Source of the DNA: Cycas panzhihuaensis
Taxonomy: Eukaryota; Cycadophyta
DNA length: 64,000 nucleotides
NCBI GenBank assembly: GCA_023213395.1
Contig: CM041465.1
Coordinates: 17,112,001-17,176,000 of the forward strand
Reading direction: 5' to 3'
The notes below the pieces were generated by a model that did not search any database, was not told the origin of the DNA, and saw only the letters and a list, made by a program, of their open reading frames with translations. Positions 45,238 through 56,124 of this stretch are shown piece after piece (position 1 is the first letter of the stretch; every line of letters begins with the position of its first letter). The position numbers were made by a program, and so were the translations under genes.

Positions 45238-46620
45238 TGTCAATCACATAATCATTCTTTAACTGCTACAACCTCTACCTTTGTTGCTCCATCTAGTATA
45301 TCACCGCAATGGATTCTTGACTTTGGTGCTTTCCATCATATGATAGGACATCAGGAGAATTTAACCACTTATCAATCTGATACTAACTCTAAAGAAGAGA
45401 TCTCTTTTGGGAGTGGATCTTAACTCAAAGTGAAAGTATCATTTGATATCGCTCTAAAAGATGGTTCAATCAAGGACATATTCTACATGCTTGGTTTGTT
45501 ACCAAATCTTCTTTCTGTTTACCAAATCTGCTAGAAAGACCTTGTTGTCAAATTTTGGAAAGATAAATTTATTATTAAAGAACCTTTAAATAAATTTAAA
45601 TATATTGCCTCTAGACCTGTTGATCATAAAACATGTCTCTATAGCTTAACTAGTTTACAAAATACTAAAACAAAGTCTTTTTGTACCTTTATATCTAAAT
45701 CTAACCCAGTCAGTAAATTATGGCATGTATGGTTTGACCATACTAGTTATGGCAAACTTCACTATCTAAAAATACATGATATGGTTCATGGTCTTCCACC
45801 CCTAACTATTTTTTATGGTGTTTGTGAAGCCTGCGTAATAGGTAAGCAACACATGGATCTCTTTCCATATTAGACCCAATTCAGAGTGAAAGTTCCACTT
45901 GAACTTGTTCACTCTGATATATGTGGACCATTCCATGTAACTTCATACTCTAGTAGTCATTACTTTGTTGTCTTTATTGATGAATTTTTAAGAAAATGGG
46001 GGGTGTACACACTCAAGACTCGTAATCAAGTATTTGACATCTTTACTAAATTCAAAACACTTGTTGAAAATTAATCTAACTCAAAAATCAAAATTTTTAG
46101 ATTAGACAATGCTAAAGAATACCTAAGTATCAAATTTATTTCCTTTTATAAAAAACATAGAATTTAATTTCAACATTCTGTTGCTTATACTCCTAAAAAA
46201 AATGGTATTGCTGAACTTAAAAATCATACTCTAGTCAAAATGACATGATGCATGCTACATGCAAAGAATCCTGATTTAAAGTTATGGACAAAAGTGATTG
46301 CTTACTCTAACTATCTCCTAAATCATATACCTATTAAGTCCTTAAAGAATGTTACGCCATAATAGAAATGGTCTAGTCACAAACCTTTAGTTAAACATCT
46401 TAGAATCTTTGGAAGTATTACGTGGAAATACATTCCCAAAGAAAAACGTAAGAAACTAGATCTTAAAAGTTTAAAATACATCTTCATTGGTTATAATGAA
46501 GAAAGCAAAGCATATAGACTTCTAGATCCAATCACACATAAGATCTCGATCTTACGTGATGTAATATTTGATAAAGAAGGATCTACATCAAATTCTACTT
46601 ACGTAGAACTCCTAATTAAG
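45238..46620 (+). pseudogene. Copia 3 protease and integrase relic
   Basis: Protease: WILDFGAFHHM in place of WILDSGA-HM, so the Ser of D-S-G is Phe. Integrase: LWHVWFDHTSYGKLHYL, then CEACVIGKQ (zinc region), LVHSDICGPFH (first Asp), FIDEF, FRLDNAKEY (second Asp) and GIAELKNH, in which the catalytic Glu is kept. GYNEESKAYRLLDP ends the domain. All in the gag frame with stops. Confidence 0.87.
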
Positions 46621-46970
46621 AATTTGTTAACCAACACTTATTTGGTTGACCCCTAAGAAAAATAAGCTGACTCTGAAATGATAGAATCTTTATCCACACA
46701 AGTCCAGAATTGGACTCTATCTGAACCAACTACAATAGATTCTTTCTCTCAATCTAGTTCTTCAAATTAATCTATGACTACAGAAACTGTCATAAACAAA
46801 CAGCCTGTATGGGCAAAGAAAACTCTTTCCTATGCTAGATCTAACGTAGGTAATCCTTCAGATACCAGAAGAACACGTTCTCAAAAATTACAAACTAATT
46901 ATACACTAATGGCCAAAATAATGGCTAGGGATGATCTTAAAGCATTTAAATAAGCTAGTAACAATCCCAT
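46621..46970 (+). other. Copia 3 integrase-RT linker
   Basis: Ser/Thr-rich segment (SFSQSSSSN) with stops and no domain; it continues the same frame into RT. Confidence 0.5.
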
Positions 46971-48430
46971 ATAGTAGCAAGCCATGCAAGGTGAAAAAGA
47001 TGCTTTAAAAAAGAATTCAACTTAGGATCTTGTTACTTTACCACCAGGAAAGAATCTAGTTAATTGTAAGTGGGTTTTTTAAACTAAATTCAATTCAGCA
47101 AGAGTTATTGAAAAATATAAAGCTTACTTAGTTGCAAAAGGTTTCTCACAAATTGATGGTATTGATTATAATGAAACCTTCACCCCTATTGTAAAAATGA
47201 ATACCATCAAAATTATTATTGCTCTAACAGCCAAATTTGGTTGGGAAATCCATTAAATAGATGTTAAGAGTTCATTTTTAAATGGTGATCTCAAAGAAGA
47301 AATCTATATGACTTAACCTTCTAGCCTTGTTGACAATCTTAACTTGGTTTACAAGTTAAAGAAAATAATCTACAGCTTGAAATAAGCTCCTTGAGCTTTG
47401 TACATAAAAGTAGATAATTATCTTACTCAAAATGGATACACTAAATATATTAGTGATCCAAACCTCTACTTTAAATGTGAAGATAAGGATATTACCATAT
47501 TAATTCTATATATTGATGATATCATCATTATAGGATCTTCTATCAACAATATTCATCAACTAAAATCAATTTTGATGAATATATTTGAAATGACCGATTT
47601 AGGTCTTCTGCACTATTTTTTTGAATTATAAATTTACCAACATAATTCAAAAATAACTATATCTCAACCAAAATATATTGTAGGCTTAATCAAGTGATTT
47701 AACATGGAAAATGTTAAACTAGTCTCTAATCCCTTACAATCAAGAGTAAAATTATCTACTGATTGTTCTACACCCCTTTATGATCCAACATTATATAAGT
47801 AGCTTATTGGCAGCGTAATTTATCTAACACATACTTGACTTGATATATCCTATAATGTTTCTTTATATTTGTGATATATGTAAAAACCACATGAATCACA
47901 TTGGAAAGTTGTTAAATGTATTCTTAGATATCTAGAAAATACTATTTTTCAGGGCCTAACTTATAACTTTTGTAATAATCCTTTGATATTAATAGGATAT
48001 ATTGATTTAGATTAGGCAGGAGACTCCAATGACCATAAATCAACAGTTGGTTATGTTTTTTTCTTAGATGCCTTATCTATTACTTGGTTTAGTAAAAAAA
48101 ATATAGACTTTAGCATTATCAACAACAAAAGCTGAATATCAAGCACTTGTTAAAGCAAGCAAAGAAGCACTATGGATCAAATCTCTTTTAAATGAAATTA
48201 GTCTATTTCCTAACTCTTTTATAGAATATAAAGTCAATAATCAAGGTGCTATTACTATTGCTACCAATCCAGTTACTCATTCTAGAACTAAACATATAGA
48301 ATTGCATCAACATTTTATTCGTAATCATGTTACTAATAATATTATTCATTTGTCTTATTATCCTACAAATCTACAGGTTGTTGATATGCTTACCAAACCA
48401 TTGACTGAAGTCAAGTTTTTAGACCTACAA
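46971..48430 (+). pseudogene. Copia 3 reverse transcriptase and RNase H relic
   Basis: Starts near QAMQGEKDALKKNST; then KYKAYLVAKGFSQIDGIDYN, FLNGDLKEEIYM, and LYIDDIIIIG with YIDD at 47509-47520 intact. LIGSVIYLTHT and RNase H IGYIDLD, STVGYVFFL follow; a frameshift in an A-run near 48095 moves the rest (LAKHFIR-like tail, DMLTKPL) to another frame. Stops stand at Gln, Arg and Trp positions such as SLK-stop-AP-stop-A. Confidence 0.88.
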
Positions 48431-48522
48431 GATTTGTTAAAGATAAAAGAAGTCTCCATCAAAGGGGGATCAACATGATGAAGACCCTCTTTATCTTCTA
48501 TATTGTATAAAACGTTAACATT

Positions 48523-48531
48523 AAAGGGGGA
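48523..48531 (+). other. Polypurine tract of Copia 3
   Basis: AAAGGGGGA lies directly before the 3' LTR. Confidence 0.85.
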
Positions 48532-48952
48532 TGTTAGAAAGGTTAATGTTACTTTTTAAGGTCAATGTTATAAAGTTATAATGTTTAATTATTATTCATT
48601 ATATAAAGTTCATTGAAATGAGTAACTACCCATTTCAACAAACCTTTCACTTCTTAAAAAGCCTCTCTTAGAATCTAGGAGAGAGATTGGGAGGTTGTTT
48701 GGTTGTCCTAAGCCTATCTTAATGCTGGTCTTAAACCTTTGGCTAGTATGTAGGAGGTATTCTTGGTCAGGTCTGATTCTCATGGCTATGTAAAGGTTTT
48801 CGACCAATAGTTTCTCTTTCAGAGGTGGTTTTTCTTCCCCAAAAGGGATTTTCCACCTACCAATAATGTGTATCAGTGTAATGTCTTTTTGTTACTGGTT
48901 TATGATTTACATTTAACACTGATGATATTGCATATGATACCTATCTTTAACA
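48532..48952 (+). repeat. 3' LTR of Copia 3
   Basis: TGTTAGAAAGGTTAATG to CTATCTTTAACA, pair of 42101-42523. Confidence 0.93.
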
Positions 48953-49441
48953 GTACCAAGCTACAACATTTTAGAATTACATGAATGCCACTTGGATAAC
49001 ATGCATTCTAGTTGTTGGTAATATACTTACATGCATTCCACTTATTAAATATGAATTTTGGTTTTCTTTCTATAAATTGAGCCCTCTTGAGCTCATCTAC
49101 AATGTTTGAGACTTGGTTCTTGTGTGTGAGAGACACTTGACTTGGGAGCAACATTGAGGTAGCACTTGGAAGGTTTTGGAGACCGTAGAGGAGGAAAATT
49201 TCAACACTTCAAGCATCTATTTTGGAGAGTGGGAGCTTCATTGAACGGGTCTTAGGAAGTTGGAGGCCTTTTGATTTCTTTATTATAACTTGCCTAGTCT
49301 TTGCTAGTTATTTTTCTCTACCATTAAATGAAATATTATTTTTCTTACCTTGGAGTAATATAAAATATGCATGGGTTGGTGTAGAATATCCTTTTATGGG
49401 CTCACTCTTTTATTAACGTTATTTAGAATTTTACACTAACA
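48953..49441 (+). repeat. LTR-like fragment, possibly the right part of the element B 3' LTR
   Basis: Contains TATAAAT at 49071-49077 followed by GAGCCCTCTTGAGCTC and a run typical of an LTR R-U5 region, and ends TTACACTAACA. It directly follows Copia 3, which may have inserted into it. No matching copy is present in the window, so the assignment is tentative. Confidence 0.35.
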
Positions 49442-51407
49442 CCCTTCGATCTCGAGGAAAAATATTGGTAATTAATTTCTTCCCCAATCACACTCCACTG
49501 TGGGATTAGTCCTCATTTAGTACTATGACCCTTCCTACCCTCAAGCCACAATCCCTAAATGAGGTTTAGTATGTACTAGGTCCCCTCCATTCCATCACGT
49601 CATAATTTGGTTTTGACCTAACCCTTCCTACTCATGACCTAGGTGATGTACTTGAATCATGATTGCCCCATGATGGATCTAGTGCCCATGGTCCATCCAT
49701 CTCTATTATTATCCATGCATCAGAGCATGATCAATGCTCCTCTACCCCCTCATACCATTTTGGACACACCCCATTTAGACTTATTTGGAAGTTTTAGTAG
49801 CTCATCCCTTGTCTTTATTGGGGGCACCTTCACTTTAATAGGAGCCTAAATTGCTTATCCTACTCTAAAATGAGATTAAACTACTTTTGTTCATGGAATG
49901 TATTACCTCCTCGTTGAGGGGCACCATCCCATGCCATACCCATCACCTTGCTATGATCCTTGGCCACTAGTTTTTTCCTACCCTGCAGGGGTATTATAGT
50001 CCATCATAAGTATAAATTGTCATATGTAAATAATATTAACAAAATAAAAAATAATAATAAAAGCATACAAACTCAGGAAAATGATCTTTTTCAAAAATGA
50101 TTATTTATTTTTTAGTGTTATACCCATAAGGTGTAGTTACTCTTTGTGCTGATGATGGCACTTATGCTTCATGATGAGCCTCTTTCTTCCCTAATAGGCA
50201 TTCTCCATGGGGGTTATGGGACTCCCACAAGAGTATAAATTCATAGTGTTAGTTGCCTACTTTATCCCCTGCAGGTGTTTATAGTCCATAGGACCTAATT
50301 TTCCTCTTGATTCTTGATTTAGTACTCATGTAGTCCTATATATGTCTAATACTATTTTACCCTCCATACCTCACCTCTTATTACCTATATTACCATTTGA
50401 TTTCTATGGTTCTCTTACACCTTTAACTTAGTATTTCAGTAGACCTTTAACTATTAGACCATGTTGCCAACCATAGGTCTCTTCAGGCTTCTTATTTATT
50501 TCTACCTCTGAGTTCTTGGTGCCTTTATAGATCTTTGTTTTATGATATTCCTACTAGTTTACATATTCTTCTACTTTTTGTAGTTTCACCTATGTTTTAT
50601 TGGGTATACCCATGATTTGAACTAGGTTACCCAAAAAGAATCTTGAATATCCCTAGTGATGGAAGATGCCTTGATCCTCTTTAGTCACATACGAAAGGAC
50701 CATGCTCTATGTATGTCCCACTTATGATGCTTGAGACCATCACATGACTTACCCTTTTATCCTATAGTTTGATCTCTTCATCTAGAACACATGATACAAC
50801 ACTTGATTTATTAAAAATTACTACCACAACATTCCTCCTAGTTCCTTCATGGTTTAGCCTATCACCATGCCTACCTCATACCACCTAAGCTCTTAAATAC
50901 ATATCCCCTCTTGAATCTACCACAAAAGGAAAAAGAAGAAAAGAAGAAGAAGAAGAAAGAAAATAGAAAAAGAATAAGAAGTCCAAAAGACCCCCCCCCC
51001 CCAAAAAAAAGAATGTGTATATAGGTATGTTTTGAGTAGGGGGATATTATCCATTGCCTACTTGGTTCTTAAGGTAGGTCCCATGATGGTCTCATCCCCA
51101 TCTACGATACATAGTTTAGGTGTAGTTGTGTAGGCTATTTTGGGATATTTATATCTGATTATTTGGACCTACCACAGTCTTGATTATTATTAAACCCCAC
51201 TTAGTATGACTTTTGCTTTAGGTGGATATGAGAGGAGGTTTACCAGTTTTGGTTAGTAGACACTCCTAAGACTAGGAAATTCTATCATTCTAGTTATATT
51301 CTTGTGCTTACTTGAGCTCCTTTTGATATTTAATGATTCCTACATCTTCCCACTATTCAATAACTCTATCTCAAGTTATCATATTATATAGCCCTATAAC
51401 ATTGATC

Positions 51408-51818
51408 ATTCACATTGATGGGGGTAGTCGTGGGAACTTGGGGCCTTCTGTTACTACTTGGGTCATCTAGGATCACTCTGGGCATACCTTTGCTTGATTT
51501 GGGATTTATCTACATGAAGCCACTAATAATAAGGCCAAATACACTATTGTTATTGAGGCTTTGACTAATGTGCTCCACTTTCATCGTGACTCTATTATTT
51601 TATGTTGTGATTCCTAAATTATCATCCCTCAACGTAACTTGGTTTACCACTCCCTTTGCCCTCAATTGAGATTTCTAGCCATGATTACTATATCCCTTTT
51701 GGCCCAGTTCTCTTCCATCGACATTTTCTACATCCTTTGTGAAATTAATACCAAAGTGGATAGGTTGGTTAACTTCATCCTTGAGCATCATTTGCCATTA
51801 CTAAACAACCCTTTTTAG
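51408..51818 (+). pseudogene. Downstream RNase H of element C, catalytic acids retained
   Basis: Reads IHIDGGSRGNLGPS with the first Asp at 51417-51419, then EATNNKAKYTIVIEALTNV (Glu), CCDS (second Asp) and NTKVDRLVNFI (third Asp): the D-E-D-D set of RNase H is visible. Only about three stops occur in 137 codons. It lies after the expected end of pol and just before the 3' motifs, not next to an RT. Known gypsy Tat-like elements carry a second RNase H; its origin here is inferred, not shown. Confidence 0.7.
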
Positions 51819-52723
51819 GCCTATTCGACCACCCATTGATACACCTATGCCTAAGGGGGGTTACACCCCTAGCCTCACCTCTAAGTGGCACCTATAAATG
51901 AGGTGAAACTATGGTGGCAACCCTAGGCTTACATTATCCCCTTTTGGAAGTTAAGCCATGTGCTAAAGCTTCTGCTCGTGCTCTAGCAAGAGCTTAAACT
52001 ACAACCTTACTCTAAAATGAGGATAAACTAACCTATACATTTGTACATATTTGATTCTCTTGATTGTTGTTTCTTTTTATATAATCCTTTACATATATTT
52101 AGAAAATAAAACAAATAAAAAGATCATAAAACCAACAAAATAACAAAAATACTTATAAAATAATCAAAAATAAAAAAATAGTATAACAAAAAAATTAAAA
52201 AATATATACAAAACATTAAATATCTAAAATCTATACCTCTGAACGATGGTTGTTAATGAGGTAAAACTATGGTGACTACCCCCTTGGCCTATTGGGCCTC
52301 TTTTTTTCCCTAGAATATTTGGAGAATCACTCCATTTATCTAAGGGGCCCTAGGGATTTTAACCCCTCTCTTAGGCCACACCGCTTGCCTTATCATACCA
52401 TGGGGACAAATCCCTAATGTGTGACACCTTCCACCTATACATGATGAGACTTTATAGCCATTGACCTAATAAATGGATAGAATCATCAATTTATCACTTC
52501 TCTTAGGTGGTACATCCTTGCCTTAGGACCCCTATAAGGCTAACCTAGGATAACCCACCTTTGATTTGCTATTAATAAGGTACCACTATGGTAGCCATAG
52601 CCCCATGTGACACATATGTATTTTGATTTATATCATTACTTTAGCACATCTTATCACTTATGTTGGCAACATTCACCATCTTCTAAGCTTAGATTTGAGG
52701 AGGTTTTGTTGCCAAGGGGATAG
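51819..52723 (+). other. 3' region of element C with motif copies and polypurine tract
   Basis: AATGAGGTGAAACTATGGTG (~51897), AATGAGGATAAACTAAC (~52015), AATGAGGTAAAACTATGGTG (~52256) and ATAAGGTACCACTATGGTAG (~52572) are copies of the recurring motif. CCAAGGGGATAG (52712-52723) is the polypurine tract; the corresponding tract of D is TCAAGGAGGTAG. Confidence 0.6.
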
Positions 52724-52815
52724 TGTTTCCTAGCTCTTAGGAATGGGACTTAAATGATTAATTACTCAAGGTATATACAAGTATATTTCTGGCCTTTTAC
52801 CCTCTTTTCATTGTT

Positions 52816-52861
52816 GTATATATATATATATATATAGCGAGAGAGAGAGAGAGAGAGAGAG
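52816..52861. repeat. (TA)n(GA)n microsatellite inside the LTR
   Basis: About 10 TA units followed by GC and about 11 GA units. Absent from the LTR at 63013. Confidence 0.9.
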
Positions 52862-53509
52862 TTTATATGGTAGATATATACTTGTTCACTTAATTATTGA
52901 TTAAGTCACATCCTCTTACATATACTAATGATGATCAAGATATTTATACATGGCCTTGATGTCCTACATTAATGTTCTTAGGTTGGAAAATGGTGCCTCC
53001 TTAGCTACATGCATCCTATTCTTTACTTTGATTAATTATTTTCTTACTTCTTTAGCCTAGTCTTCACTTTCTTCTCACTCAATAATGAAGGATTGATACT
53101 TATAGGCACTCCCTTTAGTAAGTTTGCCTATCTGCATGAGGGAAAGTTGAAGAAAAATGTTTCTACTAGTATACTACTCTATTTTATATATGAATTCATG
53201 GTACTTCAAAGTGTTTTGTTATACCACAAAAGAATTTTAGTATGACTATCACTAACCTAGATTCAGTTTTAATGGTGATAATTGACTCATTTAATGAGAA
53301 AATCGTTGACCTAGTAGGCCACATTAGCCCTAGTCATCTTGTACCAATTTTGAAAGGTTAAACATGCCTCAAGAGCCTTATTTTCTTAACTTTTTCTTTA
53401 TTTTATCACTCCAAATCCACCAAACCATGAGCATAGTTCATGGTTTTTAGTTGGTGATTTTCCCCACATTGAGGGTTGAAAACCACCGACCCCTCACCGT
53501 AAACTTTTC

Positions 53510-53516
53510 TATAAAA
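53510..53516 (+). promoter_or_regulatory. LTR TATA box
   Basis: TATAAAA followed by CCC, 786 bases into the LTR. The LTR at 63013 has TATAAAA at 63771-63777, 758 bases in. Confidence 0.55.
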
Positions 53517-54321
53517 CCCTTATTTTTTCAAAGGGAAGGGAGGAGATCATTTTGCAAGAGAGATACTATGGTTATGCTACTAAAATTCTATTAGAACTAC
53601 TAGCTTTTGGGAGCACTGCTAGCCTTCACTACAAGAATTGGAGGCACACACCCAACATTGCTTGGAGAGGCCTTGAGGGAGGATTCTTATTGCCATTGGC
53701 CATTATTTCCCAAGAAAGGGATCAGTAATCCACTCTCCACTATTGAGGTAACTTTTTTTCTTCTTGTTTCATCTTGATTGCACCATGATATGTAAATTTT
53801 AGATGGTTAGATGCTAGGTTATTTCTTATATTGCATCTTCTCACATTTATATCTTTAATTATGTCCATTGTTGCTTGTCGTTTTAGTTTGCTAACTATTT
53901 TGTTGGTTTATTTTGAATGGATTTTCAAGCTAAGAGGAGGTTTCCTAAGTTATACTTAAGAAACCAAATATATAGAGGATGGTGTCATTATGAGGCTCCA
54001 ACCCCTTCCATATCATTTTGTTCATATACTCAATAAGCTTAGGGTTTAATTTCCACATGATTTTGAGTTTATGTGATGTTTTGTTTATACTCCATTAGTT
54101 AGAATATATATATTTATCATTGTAGGAAAAGATAACTTGTGTGTAGGGAAGGAAGATGGTATTTTTAGGGCCTTGATCTAGTATATTTACTTGAGAAAGT
54201 TTATCATCACTATCGACTTCAATTACACATCATAGAGGTAAGTGACAATCTTATTTATTTGTAATTTCTCTTGAATTTGTTGCTTTTGCACTCTCTTTTT
54301 ACCATCATAGGTGTATCTGGC

Positions 54322-54348
54322 AAGCGAAAATGCTGTCAGATTTCGCTT
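54322..54348. other. Hairpin with CpG in both arms
   Basis: AAGCGAAA (54322-54329) and TTTCGCTT (54341-54348) flank an 11-nt loop. CpG is rare in the surrounding sequence. Confidence 0.55.
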
Positions 54349-54790
54349 AGGGGTAGGTAAGTTTAGTCCCCTCCTCTACTTATGCATCAAACATGTGGTG
54401 ATTTTGGGTATTAAGATTCCTTTTCATTGAACATCCATTTTTATAAGTTTACACTACGAATTTTTTTGCCTCTTATAAAATTTACTTTATTTACTTTCTT
54501 TTCTCAATTAAAAAAAAGGGGGGGAAAGAAAATAAAAATTGGAAAGGGATAGTAAGAAGAGAAAAAAGAAGAAAAGAAAATAGGGAGAGAGGTATATCTT
54601 AGCTTGGCCATTCCCTTTCCTCCATTCCTTTCTCACACCTCTCTATTTCCATCCTTAAGAAAAAATATTAAAAAAAAAAGAGGAAAAAAAAAACAAAAGT
54701 TTGTTTTACCCTTTTCTTTTGTCTTTTGTTGCTTTCCTTTTCTTTTATGATTACTTTGCTTGCATTAGTGTAACCCCCCAAAAATAAAAG

Positions 54791-54794
<4 letters not shown>

Positions 54795-54841
<47 letters not shown>
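54795..54841. repeat. (GA)n microsatellite
   Basis: About 23 uninterrupted GA units on the plus strand. Confidence 0.95.
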
Positions 54842-54845
<4 letters not shown>

Positions 54846-54908
54846 AAACATAAACACGTATAGTTTCCTTCTTACATCTCACTTGTGAAAGCCTGAGTAA
54901 AGGGAGGG

Positions 54909-54945
54909 ATCACACTGTTGCGAGTTCGTAAACTCGTGGGGTGAT
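54909..54945. other. Two-tier hairpin in the leader of element D
   Basis: Inner stem CGAGTT (54921-54926) and AACTCG (54931-54936) with loop CGTA; outer stem ATCAC (54909-54913) and GTGAT (54941-54945). The position between LTR and gag suits an RNA signal, but that is inference. Confidence 0.5.
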
Positions 54946-56124
54946 ATTATTCTCTCTAGATACGGCTACCTTTTTTACATTCATTAAATAAAAAAACATA
55001 TAGATGCATGTGTGTGTTGACCCTTATTTCTTTTAGATCTCCATAGGTTCATCATATTGGAAGCTAGGATCACCTACATGCATATGCTAACATTTAGGTT
55101 GCCTTGGGATATCCACATCTTCATCACTTAAAACCACCATACACCCTGCATTTGCATCCAAGAGGCATACGAGTGCATTAAGTAAGGTGTCAAATTACCT
55201 CCATCCTCCAAACTTGCCACCTACACCTTAGGCTTATTTTGTTAGGTTTATTGATTATATTCCATACCTTACTTTTACACATTTCACAAGGTTTTCCTTA
55301 AGGGTAGGGTTTTGTATAGGAAAGGATCTCTTATATTTCCCCCTTTATTTCTCCCTTAGTTACATCCTTATTTCTTTTCTTTAATTGGTATGTATTCCTT
55401 TTTATAAAAGAAAGAGGAAGAATGTTAAAAAAAAAAGATAGTGAGGTTGTTCACTTGTTTGGTCTTTTTCTTTTCCCATTTGTTTTCCTCTTGTTCTAAC
55501 CAATATAACAATGAAGCTAAATCTTATCTCTCTTATTCTATTAAGTGGGCTTGTGCCCATTTGGTCCCTTCACCTCTCTCTCTGGTCTCTTTCCCTTCAT
55601 TATTTGCCACATTATTTCCTCATTAGGGGATCTTGCCCAACCATAGTATCAATGGGAAATAGGATACATTTAGGTTACCTAAAAGCCTAGGTAAATAAAA
55701 AACATTGCCATCCCTTTATTCTTCTAGGACCCTAAGTAGAGGGAAGAGGACCATGCCTATGTGGTCCAAATCTACACCCAAGAGGTGCATGAGTGCCCTA
55801 CATGGGCCACTTAGGACCTCACTACACCCTACTCTAGGTCCCACACCCTACACTTAGCCCTCCTTGCTATTGGATATCTTAGGTATCCTCAGTAGGGGCA
55901 ATCTCACTAGTGACCATACTGGGGAATGCTACTTAGAATGCCTTTGTTTTTCTTTGGCTTTATTGTGCAACTTTTCCCCCATATAATGCCTATTAAGGTG
56001 TTGTTCATAGATCTTTTATTGCATTATTTCTTCTTGGTTCTCTCTACTTCTTTAAGTGGAGTGGTTCACCTATAAATGTGATATTTCTCATATTTCTTAT
56101 GTAGTTTAACTACTATCAAAGTAG

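Larger units (their letters stand above)
42101..48952 (+). mobile_element. Copia 3: Ty1/copia element
   Basis: LTRs of 423 and 421 bp, perfect tRNA-Met primer site, long leader, gag, protease, integrase, RT, RNase H, polypurine tract. Flanks GTATT (42096-42100) and GTACC (48953-48957) look like a target duplication with two C-to-T changes. Gag, integrase and RT checkpoints (44281, 45886, 47509) share one frame, and most stops stand where Gln, Arg or Trp is expected. It is a different family from Copia 1 and 2. Confidence 0.92.
49442..52723 (+). mobile_element. Gypsy element C, 3' end only
   Basis: Internal sequence that ends in a polypurine tract and the LTR at 52724. The order (3' motif at 49868, purine-rich tract at ~50930-51010, RNase H, more 3' motifs, polypurine tract, LTR) parallels element A. 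Its tract before the LTR matches that of element D. The 5' part is missing. No gene is recognised in 49442-51407: the 68-residue frame at 49643-49849 has no known domain, and a C-run of 13-14 bases lies at ~50989-51002. Confidence 0.6.
52724..53750 (+). repeat. LTR shared by elements C (3') and D (5'); right end approximate
   Basis: Starts TGTTTCCTAGCTCTTAGG, matching the CpG-rich element LTR (TGTTTCCCGGCTATCGGG) with C-to-T style changes. Anchors shared with 63013-64000: ACTTGTT / GCTTGTT, GGCCTTGATGTCC / GGCCTTAAATCC, GTTGGAAAA and TATAAAA. A right boundary and primer site could not be fixed. Confidence 0.6.
53751..56124 (+). other. Leader of element D; no gene recognised
   Basis: A/G-rich tracts at 54510-54590 and 54655-54690, a GA microsatellite (54795-54841), two CpG-containing hairpins, and short matches to the CpG-rich element's leader. 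No conserved ORF. Confidence 0.5.

Noticed and set aside
28459-48430. Alternative genetic code with TAA/TAG read as Gln
   Set aside because: Stops also replace Trp and Arg, and catalytic and zinc-binding residues are lost, which points to decay.
49222-49416. Small ORF of 64 residues
   Set aside because: It lies in an LTR-like segment and has no support beyond length.
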